DNA of 64,000 nt from Isoetes taiwanensis (Eukaryota; Streptophyta; Lycopodiopsida; Isoetales; Isoetaceae). A model generated the notes under the pieces. The model saw only the letters and a list, made by a program, of their open reading frames with translations, did not search any database and was not told the origin of the DNA. The position numbers and the translations under genes are program-made. The stretch covers positions 13,900,902 through 13,964,901 of the forward strand of contig JAJEKV010000006.1 of the NCBI GenBank assembly GCA_021234155.1, given 5' to 3'. Positions 44,791 through 53,929 of this stretch are shown piece by piece. The number at the start of each line of letters is the position of its first letter. Position 1 is the first letter of the stretch.

Positions 44791-44939
44791 GTTCCATCCC
44801 TTCTTAAGGAAGATCGTCCGCGATCTTTCAAATGCACTTGAGATGGGTCCATCCTTTCTCAAGATAATTACGTCCAAGTCAAATTGCATCAAAGGGTTCC
44901 GTAATCCTGCAAACTTAAGAAATAGTTATGGATATTCGC

Positions 44940-45044
44940 GTACTTCCGCAGTACGATATATCCTTGTACCTCCGCGGTACTATTTGTTTGTATCTTCATA
45001 ATATAGTATCTCCACGATACCCAATCATTGTATCTCCGCGATAC
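44940..45044. repeat. Series of 15-bp hairpin units in the gag-only element
   Basis: GTACTTCCGCAGTAC (44940), GTACCTCCGCGGTAC (44966), GTATCTCCACGATAC (45006) and GTATCTCCGCGATAC (45030), with a degenerate unit between at 44990. Each is an inverted repeat around TCCRC; stem bases change in pairs. They lie downstream of the gag stop in the element RNA. Confidence 0.75.
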
Positions 45045-45226
45045 TGATGTAAATTTTGTCAGGTCTATTGCTACAACTACAATTACCATTCTTCAAAATT
45101 TACATCTGATGCACCATGCTTGCTTAATAATTTAAATTTCATTCCACACGAAATTCAACATACAAATCAACTTTTGCAAATCAAATCTTGCAAATCTTAC
45201 CCTAAAGGTATAGATTTTAACTATGT

Positions 45227-46426
45227 TTACCCCATAGTTCTCATTTGGAGCCAATTCCGTTCTTTGGCATTAACCTTTGCTCGTTCCTCATCTTGGAAGC
45301 TTACACCTTTCTTCCGCTCATCAGCAGCTTTAGAGGTCTCAGGTATATCCTCCAGTTTGGGACCTTCAATAGCATGCATGTGTACACCCCTTTGAGGTTT
45401 AGGTGTCTCAACCTTTGTGATCCCCCCCTCACCAAACGGACAATCCCTTAAGAAATGCTTTCCTCCGCATCTATAGCAACCTCCCTTTGGCTCCTTAATT
45501 TCCTTCCGCTGTCTACCTTGACTTCCTTCTTCTCGCTTTCTTTCGGAACCATTACCATTGCCATTACTTCTCCTCTTCTTGAAGTTTTTGGAAGATTCCT
45601 TACTTCCATTCTTCTCTTTGCTACTCTTTTTATCCTCCTGATCATCTGAAGTGTCTTCATCCCAGAAATCAAATTTCCTAGTTTTGGGATCTATTTTCCG
45701 TTCCACTGCAGATGCTAATTTTATGGCTTCATTTAAATCTTTGGGGTGAAATATCTCCATCTCCGCATAGATATCATCCCTACATCCGCTGACATATTTT
45801 CTCAAAAATTCCTTCCCATCCAGATTCCTTATTAACGCTGCTAAATGTGTGAATTTGGAAGTGTAAGACTGAATACCCTCAGTTTCACCCTGTTTCAGAC
45901 GATCCCATTCCCTACGTAGCTCACTGTGATAGTTAGAAGGTAAATAGTGTGCATCAAATGCCGTTTTGAAGCTTTCCCAATCAGTAATCTTGGGATCACA
46001 TTCTCGTCTGCCTTGCCACCATGCTTGAGCTTGATCTTTTAAGTAAGTATCCATGGCTTGCAGTCTTTCCACATCTGTTGCCTGCACACGCTCAAAAAAC
46101 TTTTCCCACTGACTGACAAAACTGACAACCTTAACAGGCTTTGTCTTTCCCCCTTTGAAAGACGGCATGTCTGCTTTCTCTAACCACTTTCTCAGCTTAG
46201 GTGGCGGTGGAGGAGTTACTGGTGGAGGACCGTTAGGCAAAGGAGGTTGCGAGGGCTGCAGATAAATATCTGGTAAGAAGCGGTACAGAATAGACAGCAA
46301 TTCCACTTGCCTGTCATACTCTTGCTGACTGCTAGGCATAGGCAATGCTAGCTGGGATGCAATATAGCTGGCGTTAGACAAGGCTTGCTGATATTGTGCT
46401 TCTGTAACATTGAAGCGTTGGGCCAT
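45227..46426 (-). CDS. gag: Gag protein of the non-autonomous LTR element, intact, 399 aa
   Basis: The ATG at 46426 lies 20 bases inside the primer-binding site. The N-terminus is followed by a Pro-rich linker (PPLPNGPPPVTPPPPP), the retrotransposon gag capsid core (MDTYLKDQAQAWWQGR, DWESFKTAFDAHYLP, GETEGIQSYTSKFTHLAAL), a Lys/Ser/Gly-rich segment and one CCHC zinc knuckle CYRCGGKHFLRDC at residues 317-330. The protein should form virus-like particles and bind element RNA. The uninterrupted frame, in a window where other element genes are broken, suggests recent activity or selection on gag. Confidence 0.92.
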   Translation of the reverse strand: MAQRFNVTEAQYQQALSNASYIASQLALPMPSSQQEYDRQVELLSILYRFLPDIYLQPSQPPLPNGPPPVTPPPPPKLRKWLEKADMPSFKGGKTKPVKVVSFVSQWEKFFERVQATDVERLQAMDTYLKDQAQAWWQGRRECDPKITDWESFKTAFDAHYLPSNYHSELRREWDRLKQGETEGIQSYTSKFTHLAALIRNLDGKEFLRKYVSGCRDDIYAEMEIFHPKDLNEAIKLASAVERKIDPKTRKFDFWDEDTSDDQEDKKSSKEKNGSKESSKNFKKRRSNGNGNGSERKREEGSQGRQRKEIKEPKGGCYRCGGKHFLRDCPFGEGGITKVETPKPQRGVHMHAIEGPKLEDIPETSKAADERKKGVSFQDEERAKVNAKERNWLQMRTMG

Positions 46427-46445
46427 TGATCAGGTAGAGGATCAA

Positions 46446-46460
46446 CTCGCTCTGATACCA
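46446..46460 (-). promoter_or_regulatory. Primer-binding site, initiator tRNA-Met type
   Basis: On the minus strand, two bases after the 5' LTR end: TGGTATCAGAGCGAG. The first 12 bases are complementary to the 3' end of plant tRNA-iMet. Confidence 0.9.
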
Positions 46461-46462
46461 CT

Positions 46463-47334
46463 TGATATGGTTTAAGGGTTCTTAAAAATATTGTCCACTT
46501 AAATCAACAATTGAATAGACAGGAACAGGTCAGATAATACTTTGAGTCTTATAAAACTTTGATCAACAACAAAGGTTCTTGGTTTCCACAACCAAGCTAC
46601 AGAGCATCCAGTTTCCACCCAACCGGATCCAGAGATCAAGGCAATTCTCCAAGGAAATAACAAGCAGATTGACCACAGCCTCTTATGCTTTAGTCTTCTG
46701 AGATCTTTCAAATACAGCAGACACAGTCTTAATAGGCTTTGAGAGGCACAACGGCTTAGAAATCCGGGGCTTAGAGATCCGGCCCAACTCCACGTTAGAG
46801 CAAATTGAATAGCGCCCTACTGCCGGATTTGATCAGACCGGACAGCAGCGTTCGGATTTGGGGACGTAGACGAGCTGGGAAGACCGGATTAGCAGCTGTA
46901 TTCTCTCGAACTTCCCTGCAGGTCGGATTTAAGAAGTCACATGCGGAATCTGGGTTACTGGTGCCGAATCCAGGAACAGGAACAGTTGCTGGTGCCGGAT
47001 TCCTTAGCGAGAGTCTCCTCCGCTTCTATAATCTGTCGACCACCTTTCCTTATTCCAGTTCGGTTCTGCCCACTTCTGTTAAAAGCCACGTTTCTGTGTT
47101 CTATTCTAGTAATGCCCCTTTTCTTAAAATAATTGCATGATCCTTCCCTTTATCTTTAAAATATCACCTGCCTTTTACAAATATAGCTGCATGTAGATTA
47201 TTTGCCCCTATTCCTTTGCATATAATATTTGAAGGTGTTATCTTGCTCTTTTTGCCTATTCTTGTACCCCATGGTATCATTATACCGCATTGCCTTAATT
47301 CTCTGGACCACTCCCCCTAGCATGCTCCGTATCA
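46463..47334 (-). repeat. 5' LTR of the gag-only element
   Basis: Starts TGATATGG and ends CCGTATCA on the plus strand, both TG..CA. It is adjacent to the primer-binding site on its left side. Confidence 0.9.
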
Positions 47335-47840
47335 TAGTCTCCACTCAGCATTTGTTAATATTGAAATAGAAACACATATTGTTTTTAATTGGATGGATCT
47401 TATTCATGGTCTAAATACCACCTATATTTAGCTTGTGGTGCTTTTTCAGTCCCCTCGCCAGCCGGTGCTTCGATCGGCTCCCGAAATTAACTCCAGGAGC
47501 CAACCGGGTTCGTCCAAGCGAACCCCAAGAATTCGCCCAGGCGAACCCGCCGGATTCGCCCAGGCGAACCCAAACCCCTGACGTGGCGGGAGCGTCGCGG
47601 GGGCAAGATTGTGCGTGGCAATAGCTACCGGGTTCGCCCAAGCGAACCCAAACCCCGGTTCGGCCACCCGTGTGATGGCAGTGCCAGTATTGGCTATGGC
47701 TGCCCTGCCGGGTTCGCCCAAGCGAACCCACCCGGCGATGGTAGCAGGTCGGTAGCAGGTCGTAGCATGCAGGTGGTAGCAGGTGGTAGCAGGTCGGCAT
47801 GCATCAAGAATTTACCCTAACTCCCAAGAATTAACAGAGC

Positions 47841-48035
47841 ATGGCATCAGATTGCCAAAGTGCAACCTTCTTTGCATTGGTTCTGCTGTTTCTAAATGCA
47901 ATTGTAGTTCAGGCGCAAGAACCTCCGATGGTACTTCCGGGGCCATGGCTTTGGTCGCCATTGCCAGATTTGTTTGGAGCTCCTTCGGTATTTCCAGCAG
48001 AAGCTCCTCCTCCTGTAGTGGCTCCCACTGCTTAG
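47841..48035 (+). CDS. Small secreted proline-rich peptide, 64 aa
   Basis: MASDCQSATFFALVLLFLNA begins a clear signal peptide, with likely cleavage after VVQAQ (residue 26). The mature part is about 38 residues, Pro-rich (EPPMVLPGPW, FPAEAPPPVVAPTA), with no Cys and AP/PA dipeptides like arabinogalactan-peptide sites. The AATAAA at 48104 could be its polyadenylation signal. It sits wholly inside the Mutator-like element, so it is either a captured gene or an element-borne gene. No family is recognised. Function: possibly a cell-wall or apoplastic peptide, inferred only from composition. Confidence 0.55.
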   Translation: MASDCQSATFFALVLLFLNAIVVQAQEPPMVLPGPWLWSPLPDLFGAPSVFPAEAPPPVVAPTA

Positions 48036-48210
48036 CCACTTGCACATGATTCCCCCGCCGGTGCCGTCAAATACATCTTGGCTTCCTCTGATTCAACCGA
48101 TTTCTTCAATAAAATCTAAGACCCCCAGCCGATTTAGCCAGTTCTAAAGATTTTACGAACCACCCATCAAAAATTCCTGACGAATTCATATCCCAGAACC
48201 AATTTCTTAA

Positions 48211-48351
48211 CCGGTTCCCAGCAGATTAAACGAACCCAATGAAGAATTCGTGCGATTATATCCCGATGACGTCGAGTGGATAGAAATCCAAAGCGAAATG
48301 AGAGAATTGGTAGAAAAAAAAGGAGAATCGGAAGCTTTTCTTCAGGGATAA
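48211..48351 (+). pseudogene. Second captured coding fragment, 46 codons
   Basis: An open frame without ATG: RLNEPNEEFVRLYPDDVEWI then EIQSEMRELVEKKGESEAFL, stop TAA. The composition looks like a real amphipathic helical protein end. No family recognised. It follows the secreted-peptide ORF inside the same element. Confidence 0.4.
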
Positions 48352-48864
48352 GCTGTAAAATGGATTAAACAGGTGGGGAAGAAGCCGGATTTATGGCTTT
48401 TGCAGGCTATGGAGGAGGGATTTGCAGGGCGCTGACCTTTCGTACGGTCTGCCGACCGATCTGACCGTCTGCCGACTGATGTTTCTGTGGGCGATGGATT
48501 CGCCCAAGCGAACCCGGTAAGGTCGCTTCGTGCCGCGCGCTTGACGCCACGCCACATGCCCGAGTCCACACGCCCGACACTTGACCGTGGTTTGGGTTCG
48601 CCCAAGCGTACCCGATAGCAATGCCACGCAGGCAAATGCGCCCGCGACCGGTCTGGCCACGTCCTCTGCGGGTTCGCCTGGGCGAATTCGACGGGTTCGC
48701 CTAGGCGAATTCGACGGGTTCGCCTAGGCGAATTGCGAACCCGCTTGGCCTGACAAGTTAGTTTCGGGAGCCAATAAAGTGGGCGCTCGCCAGCTACTCA
48801 ATTCCACTTACCAGTTGGTATTCTCTGTAGTTCAAGATAAACTTGGTACTCTCTCAAGCAGCTG

Positions 48865-48935
48865 TATGATATATATTGAGCCCAGAATATACATTGAGCC
48901 TGGGCAAACCCTAATATACATTGAGCCTGAAGCGA
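48865..48935. repeat. Short tandem repeat ATATACATTGAGCC
   Basis: Three copies of ATATA(C/T)ATTGAGCC(T/C) with 20-28 bp spacing. Confidence 0.7.
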
Positions 48936-48939
48936 ACTG

Positions 48940-49620
48940 TAATTTTAATGGTGGCACTTATTCTACACTTCTTAAATACTAATGCTAGAGCTCACTCCAA
49001 CTTTGACACAAGATTAACTAACTATGACTTAATTTTGACTCTATTATAACACTAGCAAAAAATAAAAAATTTGGATTGCATACTAAAAGACCCTCTAAAC
49101 CCGTCCGAAAAAACCCTCCAAAAATTTGCACTCTTCTAGTCTAACTCCTAACTCGTGTAATTCTTATTGGCAAAATGCCATCTTTATATTATAAGGTTTT
49201 GGCGTCATCAATCAAATCCTAAAACTTTCGACGGCGCAGATTTCACTTAAAATTTTGGACGGTCCTTGATGCGTGAATTTTGATAGGGTTACCATACAGT
49301 AACGGATTAAGGGAGTTTTCCCTCCGGTAGAGCTAAACGGCCTGTATTTTCTATAGAATCTGTGTTCCAATACATTGGCAGATGAGCTTCTTTGGAAGCA
49401 TAAGGCAGATGATCTTCGTTGGAAGCATAAGGACGGCGCCATATTTGTGTTGTTACCATTCGATCAGTGCCTACTTAGATTTGAAGCCATTGCACAAGGA
49501 TGATGGCAAAAAATGCCACTTCACAGCCATGCTGGAGGTGAGTTCTTCATAGGTGCATGCGATCTTTTCTGCATGTCTACAGTGACCACGATTTCATATA
49601 TCCTCTTCAGCTCTCGGTGA
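48940..49620. other. Intergenic, no gene seen
   Basis: At 49381-49432 GATGAGCTTCTTTGGAAGCA and GATGATCTTCGTTGGAAGCA form a 29-bp tandem pair. No coding signal. Confidence 0.55.
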
Positions 49621-49625
49621 CGGCT

Positions 49626-51303
49626 TGTGGAGCGGTCAGCACAGTAGAAATTTTGATTTTTGAGTGAAACAGTGTGGAAAGAAGCTGCAATGAAGAAGTA
49701 TGGGCTCAAAATCGACCAAAGTGCATAGTTACAAGGTTATTTTTGAAGATTTGGGTGCTTATATTATTGAAGACCATTGGAAATTCGAATTTTAATGGTA
49801 AGGAGAAAGCACAAATGATGTGATTGGAGGAGATGGAAGATCAAGGATCGCTTAGGTGTCAAAATCTTGGAGCTTAAGGAAGTTTTCCACATGGAGGGCA
49901 AAGATTGTATTTTTTAAAGGTCCAGATTTTATTGGAATTGTATAAGAGGAAAACAACGTGAATGAAAAAACTACCTCTTTTGTGCCTGTTCGTGTGCTCT
50001 CTGCTGCTTGCTTGAGCATCTGGTATGATTCTGGTCCATCATTGCGTGTGCATGGTGTCTTCCTTTCTAGTTTATGATGATGCTATTTTGTGTGAATGAA
50101 TAACCCTTTTGTGTGTGAGTGTTGTGAAGAAATCTAAGTTAAATAAATTCTGTCTGATTGTATTGGCAGCGAGTTTTCCCAAGGATTTACCCTGAAGGAA
50201 ATCCTTTGTGATACTTGTGCATCTTTTGTATTTGTCTTGAATCAGAAGAGTCTTAAGTCAGAACAAGAATCTAAATGGAATGAGTAAGAAATCGAGATAA
50301 AAAGAGAAGGAAAATATTGTTAAATGTGTCTTTCTGTTTCTAATGTCATGAAGGAAATAAATCGAAATTTTATTGAGTAAAATCAGTCATAGATGTTGCT
50401 GGTTGCTGAACCTACAATTCTTATCTGTAGTAAATCATAAGAAGCCCTTTGCCAGTGCCGGATTTGCTGGTCCTTTGCCATAAAACTGCCCATGCTTGGA
50501 AGATAGAGCCTGCAAACAACCCAGAGTTACCCTGTTGCCCAAGAATCTAAGCTATAAAGCAAATCGGCCTGTGGTCTTTTCAGAAATTGGTTACCCCTTA
50601 CGGAACCCTTATCATGCCATAGTTAGGCCCCTCAAGAAGCCGAAAAGCTGAACCCAACTAAGTCTACTAATTATTAGAGCCCAAGAATAGGCCATTTCCA
50701 TTCTGCAGAACCCATCCTTTGTGAAGAATCAATCTGGCAAAAGAAGAAAAAATCAGAGAAGGCCGAATCGATTGCATAGGAGGAGGTACGGCCGATTTGA
50801 TCATGCCATAGCAGAGAGAGGAAGGAGTCGGAGTGATTCCGGGGGGAGCCGGATTTGCCTTGGTCACGCCTTCTCGAATGTGTTTTTGCCCTAAATCAAT
50901 TTTCAACGCGAAAACCTAACTAAGTGTTTAACTAAACCTAACAATTTTATAAGTTCCAACAATTTCATAAGTAATAAGTTAAACCTTTTGATTTCCCTAT
51001 ACATAAAAGAAAAAGATAAAATTAAAATAACAAGGAGAACATTACTCTAAGACCATGTGATGCTAAAACAAATCAAGGATAATAAATATTACAAGTTTGC
51101 ACTCACATAATAATTAATGCAAGGAGTAAAAGGAAGCGGTGCGGCTAGGCTTAAGGGGTATAACGGAAGCTATGAGCCTAGTTGTGGTGGTGTTGGCGTA
51201 AGTAATTAACGGAATTATATTTTTTGCTGTCATTCGTATTATTATTTTGTCATCCATTGCCTAAGAACTCTGTCGGGCTTGGGGTAGGTTGACCCGGCCA
51301 ACA
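49626..51303 (+). repeat. 5' LTR of the gypsy element, 1,678 bp
   Basis: TGTGGAGCGG...GGCCAACA. A possible primer-binding site follows after four bases (51308, TGGGGGGCATTGCGAG), which is only loosely like known plant tRNA sites. No polyadenylation site or TATA box is assigned. Confidence 0.95.
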
Positions 51304-51476
51304 TTTAGTGGGGGGCATTGCGAGAAAAATTAACTAAAGGGTAATCGTGTTGACGAATAATAGTACAACTTTTGAATTTTTTGTTATATTTTCGAAAAAA
51401 AAGAGAATAAAAATAAATAAAATAAAATAAAATAAAATTTATTAAATTTTTGTTGGATGTATAATGGCTTGCAGGA

Positions 51477-51696
51477 ATGGAAAATTGGCCACATTTACCC
51501 ATCACTAAGCACAAAGTACTTATTTTAAATAATCCTCGTAAGAGAATTCAACCTAATAGTGGTTGGGGAGACGGTGGACCATGGGAGGAACCACGACCAA
51601 TTCCTGGATGGTTGGGAACCGAAGAATTTGTAAGAAGACTTAGGCAATCTTCATTTGAAGAATTTGTAAGCCAAGAGGGGGCATCCACCTCTACGT

Positions 51697-51727
<31 letters not shown>

Positions 51728-52564
51728 GTTATTTGTTCCAGTAATTAAAGTTTTTGCATGAATTGGGGCCTGGATGCTGAAAGGAGAAAGAAGAGCATCG
51801 AGAAGCAAGAGGCTGAACGTAGTGCTAGACTAGAGTTTAGAGAACAAAAAAGAAGGGAATTAAAAGAGCAAGTCTTGGAAGAAGAAAGACTATTAGTAGA
51901 GCAAGGGTTTAGTAGCAGTAGCACCATACCCTCTAGCCCTGGGGAAAGTAGTGAAGAGGAAACCAGTTTATTAACTCCTTCTAATACTTCGATTCTTAAT
52001 CCCATGGCAACTAAAACTTCTAAAATGAAATACCCAACCTTTTCACCTTTGAAAGGGGGGGAGGCTGATTCTCACATTCAATCATTTCTGACTATTAGTG
52101 AGGCCAATCAAGAAGATGGTAATGCTGAAAGACTTAGGCTGTTTGGAGCAACCTTAGAGGATGGGGCAATGGAATGGTATAGAACCTCTAGGAGTATTAC
52201 CCCTTTTTTGACTTGGGATGACCTTAGAAAAGCATTTTTAAAGGCCTTTAGGCCTATTGGCCTTCAAGAAAGAATAAATGATGAGCTAACATATTTACGC
52301 TTGCTGCCTAATGAAAGTCTGCAGAGCTATGTGCTGAGGTTTAGACGGTTGGTAGCCAAAAGAGAGCCCACCCCTACAGTTGAGGATCAAGTAAGATACT
52401 TTACAAATGGGTTACCACCGGATTTGGGCTTTTTCACTAAGGGTCAAACCCCAGCAGATTTAGAAAGTGCCATCAAGATTGCAGCTAGTTGGGAACAAGC
52501 CAAGCTAACTATGGCCCGCCATTATAATCCCGGGTTGATTATGCCTTCGTGTTGGGTGGGGTAG
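51477..52564 (+). pseudogene. gag: Gypsy gag, N-terminal and capsid part
   Basis: An ORF at 51477-51698 (MENWPHLPITKHK) is followed by a 27-base A run and then the frame of 51758-52564: a charged coiled-coil stretch (ERRKKSIEKQEAERSARLEF), a Ser/Thr linker and the retrotransposon gag core (YPTFSPLKGGEADSHIQSFL, GAMEWYRTSRS, TWDDLRKAFLKAF, LRLLPNESLQSYVLRFRRL). It stops at 52564; the gag continues in another frame from about 52605. The A run breaks the frame near the N-terminus. Confidence 0.8.
51701..51727 (+). repeat. 27-base A run inside gypsy gag
   Basis: It lies between two gag-like frames and not at an element end. Confidence 0.8.
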
Positions 52565-52604
52565 CCCTCAAGAACCCTCTAGAACCCCTTTAGCAAGCCC
52601 TCAC

Positions 52605-53426
52605 TTGGGAATGTTGGGTGTCACGCCTAGTGACTTGGGTACCATAGATTATAGTAGGCTAGCCACATTAGGGAGTGGTGCCCCAATAACAAAGCCAACC
52701 ATAGAGGAAGGGGTTGATAAAAAGTTAGAAAAGGTGGTAGAGACTCTTACTAATAAAATGAACGAGATGCAATTGAATTGGGTAAGAGGTGTGAGTAATA
52801 AGCCACAAGTAAACAATGAGAGGACTAACATGTGGTGTGTGAAATGCAAGGGTTATGGCCATTTACCATCTGAGTGTCCTACTCCTGCAAACATACCAAT
52901 TCCTTGTAAAAAGTGTGGTAAAACTAATCACCCTACAGAAAGATGCTATTTTTGGAGAATGGAAGCTAATCCTAATACCCCTACCCCTACTTATCAAGCA
53001 CAACCCTTTTATCCTGCAGCTTATGCTACCAACGTGGAGGAAAGGCAAAATCGTCCTAGAGTTATGAAGAGGCCTCCACCCCAATGTTATAGATGTGGAG
53101 AGATAGGTCATATAGCACCTCATTGTCCTAATCCTATGAGACAAGTTGGATATCAACCCATATGCGGGATCTCAAAAACCCAAGGCCTACATAGCCAAGA
53201 AAATTGTCCTCACAAATTAAAGGCAAGAGGGGAACCATCTTCTAATAATAAGGGAAAGGAAGTGGTGGTAGATAGTCGAGTTGTGTATGTGGACGAAGTT
53301 AATATCCCAAGTTATGTTGTGGAGACTCGTGGGGCAAGAAGACTCAGAGAAGAAGAAAATGAAGCACATGTGATAAATGAAGGGGATAATGAAGTTAGTG
53401 AGGTTGAGGAACCCGGCGTTGTTTGA
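52605..53426 (+). pseudogene. gag: Gypsy gag C-terminus with three zinc knuckles
   Basis: Three CCHC knuckles: CVKCKGYGHLPSEC, CKKCGKTNHPTERC and CYRCGEIGHIAPHC, all C-x2-C-x4-H-x4-C, between about 52833 and 53130. A fourth partly matching CGISKTQGLHSQENC is defective. Three knuckles is more than the usual one or two. The frame ends at 53426 and pol continues in an overlapping frame. Confidence 0.85.
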
Positions 53427-53835
53427 AGATATTGACCAACTCCCCCATCCAATGGAAGTTAAAGAAATTTTAAATGATTTCGAGTCTAATAAAGAAAATA
53501 CGGATAAGGGTAAACGTAAGAAGTACACTAGAGTTTTGAATTTAAAGGAAGAACAACCCTATGATATTTTGAAGGATTTGGAAAATAAAAGTCCTTCCTT
53601 AACATTCAAACAATTATTGCAAATCGCTCCTAGTTGTCGTAAGGTGGTCTTGGCCGCATTAAAAAGTCATAAAGAAGTAGTTGTCAATTCTGCATGGCCT
53701 ATAATTGCAGATATGAGTTCACCTTGTTTGGATGTGGAAATAAGTGGGCGAGTGATACGAAATTGCACTATTGATGGGGGCTCGGGCGTGAACATTATGC
53801 CTGAGAGTATGTGGAGGAAACTAGATTTGCCGTAA
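53377..53835 (+). pseudogene. Gypsy aspartic protease
   Basis: ADMSSPCLDVEISGRVIRNC then TIDGGSGVNIMPESMW: the active-site loop reads DGGSG where most families have D-T/S-G. Similar DGGS loops occur in some plant gypsy proteases, so it may still be functional. A stop follows at 53833 and the flap region (LLGRPWLMQA) lies in the next frame (54000). Confidence 0.75.
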
Positions 53836-53929
53836 CCTATGCCCGTAAGTTTTATAGTGAGGATGGTGATCAACGAAAAGGTAACACCTTTGGGATTAGT
53901 TACTTGGGATTAAAACCTTAATTGCTGGT

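Larger units (their letters stand above)
43916..47334 (-). mobile_element. Gag-only LTR retrotransposon (3,419 bp)
   Basis: LTRs 43916-44790 (875 bp) and 46463-47334 (872 bp), both TGATATGG...CCGTATCA, with a 5-bp TSD TAGTC at 43911-43915 and 47335-47339. In element orientation the 5' LTR is followed by TGGTATCAGAGCGAG, the classical primer-binding site for initiator tRNA-Met. The interior encodes one intact gag and nothing of protease, RT or integrase, so it must be mobilised in trans. This fits the TR-GAG type of plant non-autonomous elements. Confidence 0.95.
47500..48735. repeat. Interspersed 20-bp palindromes, about ten copies
   Basis: Variants of GGGTTCGCCYRGGCGAACCC: five in the left arm (near 47507, 47529, 47551, 47629, 47709) and five in the right arm (near 48497, 48592, 48668, 48692, 48717). 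They occur only in the arms, not in the interior, which suggests transposase-binding sites or fold-back structure rather than random repeats. Confidence 0.8.
47463..48785. mobile_element. Mutator-like element with long inverted arms and possible captured genes (1,323 bp)
   Basis: A 9-bp duplication CTCGCCAGC flanks it (47454-47462 and 48786-48794), the Mutator TSD length. The arms (47463-about 47800 and about 48440-48785) are inverted and degenerate over about 300 bp: GGCTCCCGAAA(T/C)TAACT, GCGAACCC blocks and GCGTGGCA.T.GCTA.CGGG appear in the same order from both ends. The arms are GC-rich and packed with GGGTTCGCCCAAGCGAACCC-type palindromes. No transposase. The interior (47830-48440) carries ORFs and an AATAAA signal, as in Pack-MULEs. 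Confidence 0.75.

Noticed and set aside
47500-48735. CRISPR-like spaced palindromes
   Set aside because: Eukaryotic transposon context, irregular spacing and confinement to two inverted arms; no CRISPR features.
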